DNA of 39,772 nt from NCBI GenBank assembly GCA_903827955.1, contig CAIKKJ010000105.1, forward strand, positions 1-39,772, given 5' to 3'. The notes below the pieces were generated by a model. The model worked only from the letters and a program-made list of their open reading frames with translations. It was not told the DNA's origin and did no database searches. Origin of the DNA: an uncultured Verrucomicrobia subdivision 3 bacterium. Its GTDB lineage: Bacteria; Verrucomicrobiota; Verrucomicrobiia; Limisphaerales; UBA11358. Both the position numbers and the translations under genes were made by a program. This document shows, piece by piece, positions 17,460 through 27,240 of the stretch (position 1 is the first letter of the stretch; the number at the start of each line of letters is the position of its first letter).

Positions 17460-19664
17460 TCATTTCAGTCTGTAGCAGCCGAAGATTTGGACGCGATGAA
17501 AAATCCGGCCGTCGTCAATTTTGATTTCGCGGATGCCGAGGTTGGTCACGGACTCAAATTGCTCGGTCAAAACTTTTGGCGTCGCCTCCGGTAGCGGCAC
17601 GTCGCGGTAATTCAGCGGCTCGTGATGCAGCCATTTCCAAATCCAGCCGTGTTCCAGCTTGTAGTATTCGAGATGGTCAACGTAGATCGCATTTTCGCCG
17701 TGGCGATGCGCGCGGTAATCGTATTCGTCCCAAAAATAAAACTGGTTGCCGGGCTTGCCGCTGCGCAGGCAATAGACGAGCGGCTGCGGCGAGCCGACGG
17801 CGTCGCGGGCGGGCGGCGAATAAAATGAATACAGCCCGGTCGTGCCGTAGCCGTCGGCGATGATGAAACTGTTCGTATCAAATTCGCGGCGCGCTTGCTC
17901 GACGGCGAGCGCAGTTTCGCGCCAGCCTCGCGAACGATGCGCGATGTCCACATCGCCGGGAAGTTTTGCGCCGAAGAAAATTTTCGTCAGGCTCGTGCTA
18001 TGCAGCAGCGCAACTATGGGAATGCCAACGAGAATGCCGGCGATGAGAATTTTTTTGGCCGCGCGGCCGCGTTCGTGCCAGTAAAGCGCGCCGAGGCAGA
18101 ATAGCGGTGGCACGGCGGCGACTGGCCAATTTGGTTGCACGCGCGAGTGGAAACTGTAAAGCCAGTAGCCGTAAAACAGCGGCAGACCCATGCAGGCGAA
18201 AAAAAGCCAGAGCGGTTTTTCCTTGCGTCGTTTCCAAAACGCGACGCTCGCCCAAAGCGCGGCGAAAATGAAAACGGGATTAAGCAGGCCGACTTGCGCG
18301 CCAAAAAACTCGAAGAAAAATTTTAGTGTCGGCTGCCATTTTTGGTCGAGCTGCGCGTTGCCGGCGACGTGGGTGAGGGTAATCCACCCGTGCTGCGAAT
18401 TCCAGATGACGACCGGCAGCGTGCAAATCGCGAATACGACCAGCGCGAGCCAAGGGCCGGATTTTTTCAAGTGCGTTCGTGCCGATGGCAAAAGTGCGAA
18501 GAAAATAATCCAGCAGACGAGTTGCAACGCGGCGGTGTATTTAAATAAAAAACCCAAACCGATGGCGAGGCCGACGAAGAGCCAGTCGCGCGTTTTGGAA
18601 TCGGGTTGCACCGCGCGCCAGCCGGCGATGGTCGCCCACATCCAGCAGAGCACGAGCGGCGGGTCAATGGTCATTAGCACCGAGCCGACGCAGAGCAGGG
18701 GAACGGTGAGCGTGGCGATGAGCGCCCAGAACGCGGTGCGCGGGTTGGTTTCGCGCGCGAGAAAGCGCAGCACGATGAAGCTCAAAATTGCCGCGAGTAG
18801 CGGCGAGCAGAAACGCACGCCGAACGCAGTGTCGCCGCCGATGAACGTGCCAAATTTTTGCAGCAGCGCGATGCCGAGCGGTTTGCTGTAATACGACAGC
18901 GCGAGGTGTTTGGACCATGTCCATTGATACGCTTCGTCGCCGCTCAAATCGAGGATGCCGCTGCGCAGATAAAGCCAGCGCGCAAGCAGCGCCAAAAGAA
19001 TTACGACGTAGCCGAGGTGCAGCCATTCGGCTCCGGGAGCTGCTGGTTGCGGGTTGCGGGTTGCGGGTTGCGGATTCAGCAGCGACGGAACTTTTTCGTG
19101 CCACGCGGGGAAAAACTTTTTACCGAGGGAACTCCAGAGCATTTGTGTGCCAAGCAGAATTGCGATGGCGTAGCCGGTGCCGAGAATCGCGCCGGCGGTG
19201 ATATCAATCGGAAAATGCACGCCGCAATAGACGCGGGAAAACGACACGCCCGCCGCGAGCGGAAACAGGAACCACGCGCTGCGCCGGTAGAAAAAAAACG
19301 CGACGGTCGCGATGGCGAACCAGTTGGCGGCGTGTGCGGACGGAAAACTGTGGTAGCCGCCGCAGGGCAGGCGGGCGATGTCGTCGGCGAGTGCAATGCA
19401 CGGCCGCGCGCGACCGACGGCAGCTTTGAGAGTGCCGATGATAAACGGGTCGCCGATGGCGACGACGAGCAGCATGAAGAGGCCGCAAATTTTCAGGCGC
19501 GGGGAGCCGAAGACGACAGCGGCGATCAACCCAATGACGGCCGCAGGCAGCCATGGCACGCCTTCGCCGCTCAAGATGGGCATGAGCCAGTCGAAGAACG
19601 GATTGGACAACGTGCGGTTGCCGAAATGAAACAGCGCGTGGTCAATGGACAGAAGCCAATGCAT
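17460..19664 (-). CDS. PAP2 phosphatase - GT39 glycosyltransferase fusion
   Basis: A 734-residue polytopic membrane protein with two enzymes. Residues 1-190 are a PAP2-type lipid phosphatase with all three motifs: KAAVGRARP (80-88), PSAHAAN (108-114, Ser replacing Gly of PSGH) and SRVYCGVHFPID (143-154, with catalytic His150). Residues 213-560 are a GT39/ArnT-PMT-like transferase that uses polyprenyl-phosphate sugars. The first loop carries the acidic GDEAYQW (242-248), followed by many membrane helices and a periplasmic C-terminal domain of about 150 residues. The linker (about 195-212, NPQPATRNPQPA) is encoded by four tandem heptamers. A plausible role is glycosylation of a cell-envelope lipid or protein with carrier recycling, but the acceptor is unknown. 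Confidence 0.9.
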   Translation of the reverse strand: MHWLLSIDHALFHFGNRTLSNPFFDWLMPILSGEGVPWLPAAVIGLIAAVVFGSPRLKICGLFMLLVVAIGDPFIIGTLKAAVGRARPCIALADDIARLPCGGYHSFPSAHAANWFAIATVAFFFYRRSAWFLFPLAAGVSFSRVYCGVHFPIDITAGAILGTGYAIAILLGTQMLWSSLGKKFFPAWHEKVPSLLNPQPATRNPQPAAPGAEWLHLGYVVILLALLARWLYLRSGILDLSGDEAYQWTWSKHLALSYYSKPLGIALLQKFGTFIGGDTAFGVRFCSPLLAAILSFIVLRFLARETNPRTAFWALIATLTVPLLCVGSVLMTIDPPLVLCWMWATIAGWRAVQPDSKTRDWLFVGLAIGLGFLFKYTAALQLVCWIIFFALLPSARTHLKKSGPWLALVVFAICTLPVVIWNSQHGWITLTHVAGNAQLDQKWQPTLKFFFEFFGAQVGLLNPVFIFAALWASVAFWKRRKEKPLWLFFACMGLPLFYGYWLYSFHSRVQPNWPVAAVPPLFCLGALYWHERGRAAKKILIAGILVGIPIVALLHSTSLTKIFFGAKLPGDVDIAHRSRGWRETALAVEQARREFDTNSFIIADGYGTTGLYSFYSPPARDAVGSPQPLVYCLRSGKPGNQFYFWDEYDYRAHRHGENAIYVDHLEYYKLEHGWIWKWLHHEPLNYRDVPLPEATPKVLTEQFESVTNLGIREIKIDDGRIFHRVQIFGCYRLK
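19045..19072. repeat. Four tandem copies of heptamer GGTTGCG
   Basis: Four exact head-to-tail GGTTGCG units lie in the linker between the PAP2 and GT39 coding parts. A change of three units (21 bp) would keep the reading frame, whereas a change of one or two would break it. The tract is therefore a possible slippage site at the domain junction. Confidence 0.9.
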
Positions 19665-19779
19665 TGCGGGAAGTGTAGCGGGAAAAATTTGGCGGTGGAA
19701 AGTTGAATCGGCGCTTCCGCGGTGGACAAGGCCGAGGATGAATCGTTGGCTGCGTTTTTTTTAGACAACCTCTCACTGC

Positions 19780-22269
19780 TCACGGCACGACTTTGATTTC
19801 GTAAAATTTTTGCGTGGCGGGCGGGGTGTTTGACATATCCGCGTAGGAAGTTGTCAGGCTGTTGGCCGAAATGGTTCCGCTCACGGGTGCGAAGGGCTGG
19901 GTGAGGTTGGTGGTGGCCAGCACCTGATAATTTACTCCGGGCGTGCTGCTCCATACGACTTGTTGCGCGTTGCTGACCAGGCCGGTGATGGTCAGCGGCG
20001 GCGGCACAATGACCGTTCGCGCGTCGCCCAGCACTACGCCGGTGAGGTTGTTGGAATAAATTATTTGCAGCAGGTTCGAGCCGGTCGTCATGCCGGGGGA
20101 AGTGCTGGTCCAGTTGTAAAGCAGCGAACGCAGTCCGGGGCAGCCGCTCACGGCGCCGACGGGGCGGAAAATAAAATTCGCCGGCGGCTGCGCGACGCCG
20201 TTAACGGTCAGGTTGAACAGGCTTGCGGTGTTCGTGTTCAAGGTGGGGGTGTAGCAAACTTGAAACAAGTAGGTGGTGTTGGTGGCCAGCGAAATGACTA
20301 GTCCATCGCTCGCCGGGCTGGAGAAATACATCACCGGTGGCGCGGCGGCGGTTTGAAACAGCAGCTGATAGGGCGCGGTCAGGGCATTGCCGGAGCCGGC
20401 GTCCACGGCGCCGTTGCTTACCGTCACCGTGATGTTGGTCAGCGGCGCAAACCCTGTGCCGCTGGGCGTGAAGGTGAGCGTCGTGGCATTGGCGGACCAA
20501 CTGAAGTTGCCCGTCGTCGTGGGCGCGGTGGCAAAGGCGGCTTGCACGCTGTTCGTGTTCATCGGCTTGCTGAATTGCAGCACGATGGGCGCAAACACGG
20601 AGACGTTGGCGGCGGCGTGCGCGGGAAAATTAGTCTGCACCACGGGGTCGAGCGGGAGTGTTTGCGATTGCGCGATGAAAATTTTCGCGGTAGTCGGCGG
20701 CACGGAAATCGTCGGCGTCAGTGAGCCGGCGAGAACGGAAATGACTTCGTTGGTGTCGAGCAAGTTCACGAGCGCGGTGGCAGGCGCGTAAGTAATGCTG
20801 CGGTTGGGCAGCGTTTGCGTGGACGCTGCGGTGTTGAAGACGACAAAAATTTCCTGCGTGCCAAGCCGCCGCGAATAAGCGAATAATCCGGCGCCGGTGG
20901 AATTATTCCACTGGTTGACGTGCGCGCCGAGCGCGAGCGCGGGGTAGAGGCGGCGAAAATTATTCAGCTTGGCGATGAACTGGAAGAGCGGGTGCGTCAG
21001 GTTGAAACTGTCCACGCCCGACTGCCCGGCGTCTTTGAACTGGCCGGCGAACATATCCTCGCGGTTGTTCGGATCCGCGCCGCCGTTGAAGGCCTGCTCG
21101 GTGCCTTGATAGACGCATGGAATGCCGCGTGCCGTGTGCAGAAATGCCAGCGCGACGGCCAACTTGTTCGTGTCGCCGTTGGCGTTGGCGGAATTCAGGA
21201 AGCGCGTGGTGTCGTGGTTGTCGAGGAAGGTCACGAGCTGGCTGGTGGTGTTGGTGTCGTAGTTCGCGGCGAGATTATTATAATGGTCTTCGAGCTGCTT
21301 CGTGTTGCCGCCGTTTTCAAAAACATTTTGCGCGGCAAAGAAGAGTGGGTAGTCGAGCAACGAGTCGAGCTTGAACGCACCGCCGCCGTTCGTGCCGGAA
21401 TAGCTGCCGACCTTCGCGTCCGTGCCGTCGAAGACTTCGCCGAACATGAAAAAATTAGTTTTGCCGACAGCGGCGGCGGCGTTGTGGATGCGCGGACACC
21501 AGTCCTGCCAGAAACCCATTTCGGCGTGCTTCACTGTATCCACGCGGAAGCCGTCGAAGCCGGCGTTGGTAATCCAATAGTTGTAAATCGCCGCCATGTT
21601 CGTGCGGACGTAGCCGGTCTCGGTGCGGAAATCATCGAGGCCGGAGAGTTCGCCGAGTTCAACTTGCTGGGTGTTGTTGAAATCCATGATCGCGCCGTAG
21701 TTATGAAAAAGATTTGTGAGCGAGGGGTTCACCGAGTTGGTGTTGAATGGCGCGGCGTATTTTTTGGATGAGTTGGCGTAGGACAAATTATAGCCGCCGG
21801 GATAATTGAACGCGGTGTTGCCGTTGATGTTGTTGAGTGTGCTGCCGTGGTTCACCACCACGTCTTGAATGACGAGCAAGCCACGCGCGTGCGCGGCGTT
21901 GATCATCACCTGCAAATTTGAAATTGTTCCCCAGTGCGGATCCACCGAATAAAAATCGCTGCCGGAGTAGCCGTGGTATTCGCCGTTGCCGTTTTTGACG
22001 ATGGGCGAAATCCAAATCGCGGTGCAGCCGAGCGCCTTGATGTAATCCAGCTTTTGCTCGATGCCGCGAAAGTCGCCGCCGTGAACGCCCGTGCCGCTGC
22101 TGGCGTTGTAGGAACCAGAAGCGTTATTGTTCGCGGCGTCGCCGTCAAAAAAGCGGTCGGTGAAAATCTGGTAGATACTTTGCGCCTGCCAAAAAGTATT
22201 TGGTGCCGCCTGCGCCGAGGCGCAAACGAGCAGCAGCCAGAGCAGCGTGGAAAATATTTTCAAAGGCAC
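19780..22269 (-). CDS. Secreted GH13 alpha-amylase with Big_5-type domain
   Basis: The frame is open to a TTG at 22356, but I place the start at the GTG at 22269 because a signal peptide (ending CASAQA) begins there. That gives 829 residues. The GH13 barrel (about 25-420) has DVVVNH, the nucleophile FDGFRVDTVKH (Asp244), acid/base FMFGEVFDG (Glu278) and FLDNHDTTRF (Asp353). It hydrolyses alpha-1,4-glucans. A C-terminal beta domain follows, then a Big_5/SbsA Ig-like domain (about 515-615, with LQFSKPMNT), another beta-sandwich, and the shared C-terminal module (NYQVLATTNL, tail FYEIKVVP). It is divergent from the SGNH-TPR gene. Exact product profile is unknown. Confidence 0.92.
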   Translation of the reverse strand: MPLKIFSTLLWLLLVCASAQAAPNTFWQAQSIYQIFTDRFFDGDAANNNASGSYNASSGTGVHGGDFRGIEQKLDYIKALGCTAIWISPIVKNGNGEYHGYSGSDFYSVDPHWGTISNLQVMINAAHARGLLVIQDVVVNHGSTLNNINGNTAFNYPGGYNLSYANSSKKYAAPFNTNSVNPSLTNLFHNYGAIMDFNNTQQVELGELSGLDDFRTETGYVRTNMAAIYNYWITNAGFDGFRVDTVKHAEMGFWQDWCPRIHNAAAAVGKTNFFMFGEVFDGTDAKVGSYSGTNGGGAFKLDSLLDYPLFFAAQNVFENGGNTKQLEDHYNNLAANYDTNTTSQLVTFLDNHDTTRFLNSANANGDTNKLAVALAFLHTARGIPCVYQGTEQAFNGGADPNNREDMFAGQFKDAGQSGVDSFNLTHPLFQFIAKLNNFRRLYPALALGAHVNQWNNSTGAGLFAYSRRLGTQEIFVVFNTAASTQTLPNRSITYAPATALVNLLDTNEVISVLAGSLTPTISVPPTTAKIFIAQSQTLPLDPVVQTNFPAHAAANVSVFAPIVLQFSKPMNTNSVQAAFATAPTTTGNFSWSANATTLTFTPSGTGFAPLTNITVTVSNGAVDAGSGNALTAPYQLLFQTAAAPPVMYFSSPASDGLVISLATNTTYLFQVCYTPTLNTNTASLFNLTVNGVAQPPANFIFRPVGAVSGCPGLRSLLYNWTSTSPGMTTGSNLLQIIYSNNLTGVVLGDARTVIVPPPLTITGLVSNAQQVVWSSTPGVNYQVLATTNLTQPFAPVSGTISANSLTTSYADMSNTPPATQKFYEIKVVP

Positions 22270-22386
22270 ATCCAATGATACAGCTATTTGCCGCGGCTGC
22301 GCCCGCACAAAGATGCGGGCGCTTTGGCGTGGTTGCGAGGCGTGTGAAGATTGCAAAGTTTTTCCAAAACCGCTTAACTTCCCGCC

Positions 22387-24537
22387 TTGAACCCGCGCGC
22401 AAAAAAGAAATCAAAACCGGCGGTGCCGTCACCGGCACCCATTTCTCCGCGACGGCTGTGGCTGTTTCGGATCGCCGCGCTGCTGCTGCCGGTTGGCTTC
22501 GCGGTGGCGTTGGAAATTGGTTTGCGCGTGGTGGGTTACGGTTTTGACCCGCATTTTTTCAAGCCGCAAACAATTGGTGGCGAGAATTTCTTGGTTCAAA
22601 ATGATGACTTCAGTTTCCGTTTTTTCCCGCGCGAGACGGCGCGCAGTCCGGGTGTATTGCGGATGCGCGCCGAAAAACCGCCGGGCACGATCCGCATTTT
22701 TATTTTGGGCGAGTCCGCCGCGATGGGCGATCCCGAACCGGCCTACGGCCCGGCACGCTTCATGGAGATGCAGCTGCGGGATAAATTGCCCGGCACAAAA
22801 TTTGAAGTCGTCAACGTCGCGTTCACCGCCATCAACTCGCACGTCATCCTGCCCATTGCCCGCGAATGTGCGCGGCACGACGGCGATTTCTGGATTGTCT
22901 ATATGGGCAACAACGAGATGGTCGGGCCGTTCGGCGCGGCGACGGTTTTTGGCCGGCGTTCGGCGCCGCTGCCTTACGTCCGGCTGGTGACGGCTGTGGA
23001 ATCCACCCGCCTCGGCCAGCTTTTTTCCGCCCTGGCTGGCAAGCTTCGTGGCCAAAAACCTGCCGGGGCTTCGTGGGGCGGGATGCAAATGTTTATGAAC
23101 AACCAGATTGCGCCGGACAGTCCGCTGAAGGAAAACGTCCATCGCAATTTTGAAAAGAACCTCGATGACATCCTGCGCGCAGGCACGCGGGGTGGTGCGA
23201 AAATTTTGCTGAACACGGTGGCGGTAAACTTGAAAGATTGCCCGCCGTTCGCGTCGTTGCCCGCGCCAGATGGCAGCACGGCGGCACAACGGTTCCGCGC
23301 CGGTCAGGACTTGCTGGCACAGAATAAATTTAACGAGGCGCGCCCGCCGTTGCAGTGGGCGAGCGACAACGACGCGCTGCCGTTCCGCACGGACGCGGAG
23401 GAGAATTCCGCCATCCGCGCGGCGGCAAAAAAGAATTCCAACGGCAGCGTGATCTTGCTCGATGCGGCGGAGGAATTGGGCGCGGCCAATCTGGAAAAAG
23501 TCTGCGGCGACGAGACATTTTACGAGCACGTCCATTTTAATTTTGAAGGCGCGCACCGGCTCGGCTTGCTGTGGGCGCAGCAGTTGGAGCAAATGATTTC
23601 CGTCAATTTGAAACGCAACGCCGGCTGGCTCACCGAGGTGGAGTGTGGCACGCGGCTGGGACTCTCTGACTGGAACCGGGTGGCGGTTTGGGAACACATG
23701 GCGGGTCGGCTGCGGCAGGCACCGTTTAGCACCCAGACAAACAGTCCGCAGCGGCTGGAAAAATTGGCGGCGGAAGTGAAGGCCCTGCGCGAAAAATTTA
23801 ATCCCGAAGCCGCTGCGGCGGCGAGGGGTAGCTTTCTTGCGGAGTTGGCGCGGACGCCGGACGATTATTTTTTGCGTGAAAATTTTGCGCTATTTCTCCA
23901 GTCCACCGCCGATCTGGCGGCGGCTGCGGACGAATGGCAGCGCGTGCATGAACTGATTCCGCATGACTACCTGCCGTTTTTTCAGTTGGGTCGTTTGTTG
24001 AGCCAGTTGGGAAATAGACCAGACGCCGAAGCGGCGCTGCGCACGGCGGTGAAATTGCGGCCCAGTCTCACGGAGGCTTGGATTGAATTGGGCAACGTGC
24101 TGGCGGCGCAAAATAAATTAATCGACGCTCTGGCTAGCTATGCGTTGGCGCGGACGCAACGACCGAACGACGCACAAATCTTTTTTCGTAGCGGCAAGGT
24201 TTACGCGCTGCAAAACAATCACGCGGCGGCGGTAGAAAATTATCGCACCGCGATTAAATTAAATCCTGAAAATTGGGAGGCGCACTACGAGCTCGGCGGC
24301 GAGTTGGATGCCGCTGGACAGTTGGATGCGGCGCTGACGGAGTTCGGCGCGGCGGTGAATTTGAATCCGAATTATTCGCGCGTGCATTCTAATTTCGGTG
24401 TGCTGCTGGCGAAACTCGGTCACTTGGATGAGGCGCAAAATGAATTTGAGGAAACGCTGCGCCTTGAGCCTGATTACAAGATTGCCCAAGACAATCTGGC
24501 CAAAATCAGGTTGCTGAAATCGCGGATAAGAAAATAA
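22387..24537 (+). CDS. SGNH-hydrolase-like membrane protein with C-terminal TPR array
   Basis: A 716-residue protein with a TTG start at 22387 (no better ATG nearby). A basic N-terminus is followed by one membrane helix at about 26-46. The extracytoplasmic SGNH domain shows FILGESAAMG (Ser110), MGNNE (Asn175) and DETFYEHVHFNFEG (Asp375, His381/His383), so the Ser-Asn-Asp-His set of an esterase or acetyl-transfer enzyme is present. From about residue 440 to the end there are tetratricopeptide repeats, with A-x-x-x-[YF]-x-x-A-x-x-x-x-P patterns such as NPENWEAHYELGGELDAAG. The start lies 117 bp from the divergent amylase gene. Polysaccharide O-acetylation or deacetylation is possible, but the substrate is not evident. 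Confidence 0.85.
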   Translation: MNPRAKKKSKPAVPSPAPISPRRLWLFRIAALLLPVGFAVALEIGLRVVGYGFDPHFFKPQTIGGENFLVQNDDFSFRFFPRETARSPGVLRMRAEKPPGTIRIFILGESAAMGDPEPAYGPARFMEMQLRDKLPGTKFEVVNVAFTAINSHVILPIARECARHDGDFWIVYMGNNEMVGPFGAATVFGRRSAPLPYVRLVTAVESTRLGQLFSALAGKLRGQKPAGASWGGMQMFMNNQIAPDSPLKENVHRNFEKNLDDILRAGTRGGAKILLNTVAVNLKDCPPFASLPAPDGSTAAQRFRAGQDLLAQNKFNEARPPLQWASDNDALPFRTDAEENSAIRAAAKKNSNGSVILLDAAEELGAANLEKVCGDETFYEHVHFNFEGAHRLGLLWAQQLEQMISVNLKRNAGWLTEVECGTRLGLSDWNRVAVWEHMAGRLRQAPFSTQTNSPQRLEKLAAEVKALREKFNPEAAAAARGSFLAELARTPDDYFLRENFALFLQSTADLAAAADEWQRVHELIPHDYLPFFQLGRLLSQLGNRPDAEAALRTAVKLRPSLTEAWIELGNVLAAQNKLIDALASYALARTQRPNDAQIFFRSGKVYALQNNHAAAVENYRTAIKLNPENWEAHYELGGELDAAGQLDAALTEFGAAVNLNPNYSRVHSNFGVLLAKLGHLDEAQNEFEETLRLEPDYKIAQDNLAKIRLLKSRIRK

Positions 24538-24691
24538 CAGCGTCGGCATTTTTCTCCTCAGAAGCATCACAGCACAAAGATGCGATAGAAGTTTTCCAAA
24601 ACGGGGTTAGTCTGATTCACGAACCCGAACACTGCCGCGTGGTAATTCCATCACGACGAAAACCGTGGGCAGTTTCAGTCGCAAAAAAACT

Positions 24692-26257
24692 ATGAATAAA
24701 AAACTCATCACCCTCGGTCTGGGGGCAATGCTCCTCTTGGCATCACAATCCGTGCAGGCGCAGCTGGCCATTGCCGGTGCTTTCAATGGCTGGAACAACA
24801 CCGGTGTGCCTTCACCCGGAACCGACCCGGCTAATCCCACCATCACCACGAACATCATGACCGGCGGCACGGCTGGCAATCTTAACCCGTTTAAATTTAT
24901 TCGCGATTCGGGCAATTGGAGTGCCACCTTCCCAGCTAATGATTGCAAAATTAATTACGGTCCTGGCGGCAGCAACACCGTTTATTTTTATACCAATACT
25001 TTCAGCGACGGCTGGCTGCCGAGCTCCAAGCGCGTAGGCTTCGAAGACCCGGGCAACATGGCATTTGAAATCTTGGGCGATTTCAACGGCTGGGCCAGTT
25101 CTGCCGGCAACCAACTGGGTTTGAAACCCGGTTCCATTGGTCTATACACGAATATTTACATAATTCCAACCGCTGGCGGACACAGTTTCAAATTCCGCAC
25201 CCAGGGAACGTGGAATAACTTTCAATGTGGCGCGGACTTTAGCGACGGCGCCGGTAATGCCGGCTTTGTCACCACCACCGCCAATCAGCCAATTCTTTTC
25301 CAACTCGACCTGCCGAACGGTCGCTGGCAGGCCGGTGGCCCGCCGGTTTTCTGCGATGTGCAATTCTCGGTGGACATGACCGTGGTGCAAGCTACGGACA
25401 CCGGTTTTGATCCCACTTCGGTCACGGTCAACGGCAGCATGAACGGATGGGGCGGTGCTGCTTGCACAAACAATCCCGCAGCTGCCAACACCAACGTCTA
25501 TACCAGCCCTAAGATCAATATCCTCGCCGGCACGGGCATTCAATACCAATTCCGCTATGTCAGCGGCGGCAACACCGTCTATGACGCCTTGAATGGCGTG
25601 GGCGGCCAGAACCGGAACTACAGCGTGCCGCCGGTGGCGAGCACTAATCTTCCTGCAGTCTATTTCAATGACGCCTTGCCGCTGGACATTTTGAACATGG
25701 ATACGACCGTTAATTTCAGTGTGGACATGACGAACGCCGTTGGCAACGACGCCCATACTTTCGATCCGGTAAACGACTTGCTTTTCATCAATGGCGACTT
25801 CAGCGGTTGGGTAGCATGGACGCCGATTGCCCTGACGACTGCTGGATTGACTTGCGCAAACACTCCTCCGGGCAGCAGCATTTACACATACAGCAAAACC
25901 TTCACCCAAGGTTCGCCCCGCGCGGTGACATATAAATATGCTATCAACGGCGTGGATGATGAAGCGGGCGCCTACATTAATCATTTCCGTTACATCCGCA
26001 GCACCAACGGCGTTTACAACTTGCCGCTGGATGTGTTCGCCAGCATGGTGGTGGAAGCCAAAGTCGGCGGTCTCGCGATCGGCAAGCCGGTCGGCGGAAA
26101 CATTCCGGTAACTTGGTCAGGTTATCCCAGCGTCCGCCTCCAAAGCGCGACCAGCCTGGCTGGGCCGTGGACGGATGTGCCGAATACTGACACCCAAAAC
26201 AGCGCGAGCTTGTCCGCGGGCAGTGGTGCGAAGTATTTCCGCCTCAAGAAACCCTGA
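24692..26257 (+). CDS. Secreted protein with four FNGW modules, putative alpha-glucan-binding
   Basis: I chose the ATG at 24692, giving a textbook signal peptide (ending SQSVQA); an upstream in-frame start at 24665 would add nine residues. The 521-residue protein has no recognisable catalytic domain. It contains four modules of about 100-120 residues, each with a [GN]-x-[FM]-[NS]-GW motif: [24 protein letters not shown] and GDFSGWVA. Modules three and four begin V-x-FSVDMT. This motif is typical of CBM48/CBM20-like glycogen- and starch-binding folds. The gene lies between two GH13 genes, supporting a binding or capture role. It ends with the shared C-terminal module ([13 protein letters not shown], tail YFRLKKP). 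A hairpin follows the stop. Confidence 0.83.
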   Translation: MNKKLITLGLGAMLLLASQSVQAQLAIAGAFNGWNNTGVPSPGTDPANPTITTNIMTGGTAGNLNPFKFIRDSGNWSATFPANDCKINYGPGGSNTVYFYTNTFSDGWLPSSKRVGFEDPGNMAFEILGDFNGWASSAGNQLGLKPGSIGLYTNIYIIPTAGGHSFKFRTQGTWNNFQCGADFSDGAGNAGFVTTTANQPILFQLDLPNGRWQAGGPPVFCDVQFSVDMTVVQATDTGFDPTSVTVNGSMNGWGGAACTNNPAAANTNVYTSPKINILAGTGIQYQFRYVSGGNTVYDALNGVGGQNRNYSVPPVASTNLPAVYFNDALPLDILNMDTTVNFSVDMTNAVGNDAHTFDPVNDLLFINGDFSGWVAWTPIALTTAGLTCANTPPGSSIYTYSKTFTQGSPRAVTYKYAINGVDDEAGAYINHFRYIRSTNGVYNLPLDVFASMVVEAKVGGLAIGKPVGGNIPVTWSGYPSVRLQSATSLAGPWTDVPNTDTQNSASLSAGSGAKYFRLKKP

Positions 26258-26273
26258 TTAGTCAGTTCATTCT

Positions 26274-26300
26274 GCCGGGCGGGCATTCCGCCCGCCCGGC
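26274..26300 (+). terminator. Strong hairpin after the FNGW-module gene
   Basis: A perfect 11-bp G+C stem (26274-26284 with 26290-26300) and a 5-nt loop are followed by an A/T-rich stretch rather than a pure T-run. It is probably an attenuating terminator, or a processing barrier, between the binding-protein gene and the pseudopilin gene whose ATG is only 13 bp further on. Confidence 0.65.
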
Positions 26301-26313
26301 TAAATTTAAAAAT

Positions 26314-27186
26314 ATGAAATTTCATCCGCCCATTCCAAGCCGCCCCGTTCGCCCAGCGGGTTTCACGCTCATCGAATTGTTGGTTGTTATCGCCATCATC
26401 GCCATTCTCGCGGCGATGCTCCTGCCGGCGCTGAGCAAGGCCAAGGAGCGGGCGATTTCAATTTCCTGCATGAACAATTACAAGCAGCTTGGGCTGGCGT
26501 GGTTCATGTATGCCAATGACAATTCCGACCGTTTGGTCAGCAATGTAGATCGTCAACCCGGCGGAGATAAATCCAAGAACTGGGTTTGCCCCGGCGGCGT
26601 TACGATGGATTGGAGCAACGGCGGCCAGAACTTCGATACATTATACCTTACGGTGGATCAGCCCATTTTAGGAACGGCGCTCATGAGCAGCTATGTGGCA
26701 AAATCGCTCAAAACTTTTGTTTGCCCCGCCGATCGTTTTTTAAGCAGCAATCAATCTGGACATGACAACCGTATCCGCAGTTGTGCCATGAATGGGGCGA
26801 TGGGCGATGGCTCAAAGTATTACACCGGCGTGTGGCCAAATTTTTATAATGCTAAAAAACTGGCTGACATGCACACACCGGCTCCCACCGACTGTTGGGT
26901 ATTGACCGATGAGCACCCGGATAGCAACGATGACGCAACGCTATTCGTCAACCCAAAGGATAGTGACGGCAAAGGAACTACAATGCCTGAAATGCCCGGC
27001 AGCATGCACGGCAAATCGGCTGGAATGGTTTTTGGCGATGGCCACTCTGAAGTTCATAAATGGAGTGGAACGCTCGATACACCGCCAGTCGTTCATAAAG
27101 CCTGGGTTCAAGGTGTTTCGATTGCCGCGGATGCTGCGAGTGTCAAAGATTTGACTTGGTGGGCGCAACACACGCCGCAAAATTAA
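26314..27186 (+). CDS. Type II/IV pseudopilin-like protein with H-x9-DG tail
   Basis: A 290-residue protein with a prepilin leader: a short basic N-terminus, then the cleavage site [10 protein letters not shown] (about residue 17) and the single hydrophobic helix [18 protein letters not shown]. This class is processed by prepilin peptidase and N-methylated on Phe, and is very abundant in Verrucomicrobia and Planctomycetes. The soluble part has paired cysteines (near residues 50, 91, 130 and 152). Near the C-terminus is [19 protein letters not shown], the H-x9-DG motif of the family. It follows the FNGW gene and precedes a GH13 gene on the same strand. No Shine-Dalgarno motif precedes the ATG. 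The family's function is not established. Confidence 0.9.
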   Translation: MKFHPPIPSRPVRPAGFTLIELLVVIAIIAILAAMLLPALSKAKERAISISCMNNYKQLGLAWFMYANDNSDRLVSNVDRQPGGDKSKNWVCPGGVTMDWSNGGQNFDTLYLTVDQPILGTALMSSYVAKSLKTFVCPADRFLSSNQSGHDNRIRSCAMNGAMGDGSKYYTGVWPNFYNAKKLADMHTPAPTDCWVLTDEHPDSNDDATLFVNPKDSDGKGTTMPEMPGSMHGKSAGMVFGDGHSEVHKWSGTLDTPPVVHKAWVQGVSIAADAASVKDLTWWAQHTPQN

Positions 27187-27240
27187 TTGCCATCCCATCT
27201 TTACCTGGTTGGATTTTAGGGTGTATTGGGAAAATTGAAT

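Noticed and set aside
22429-23697. Open frame of about 420 codons antisense to the SGNH-TPR gene
   Set aside because: It is Arg/Gln/His-rich with no recognisable domain. The sense protein has SGNH and TPR motifs.
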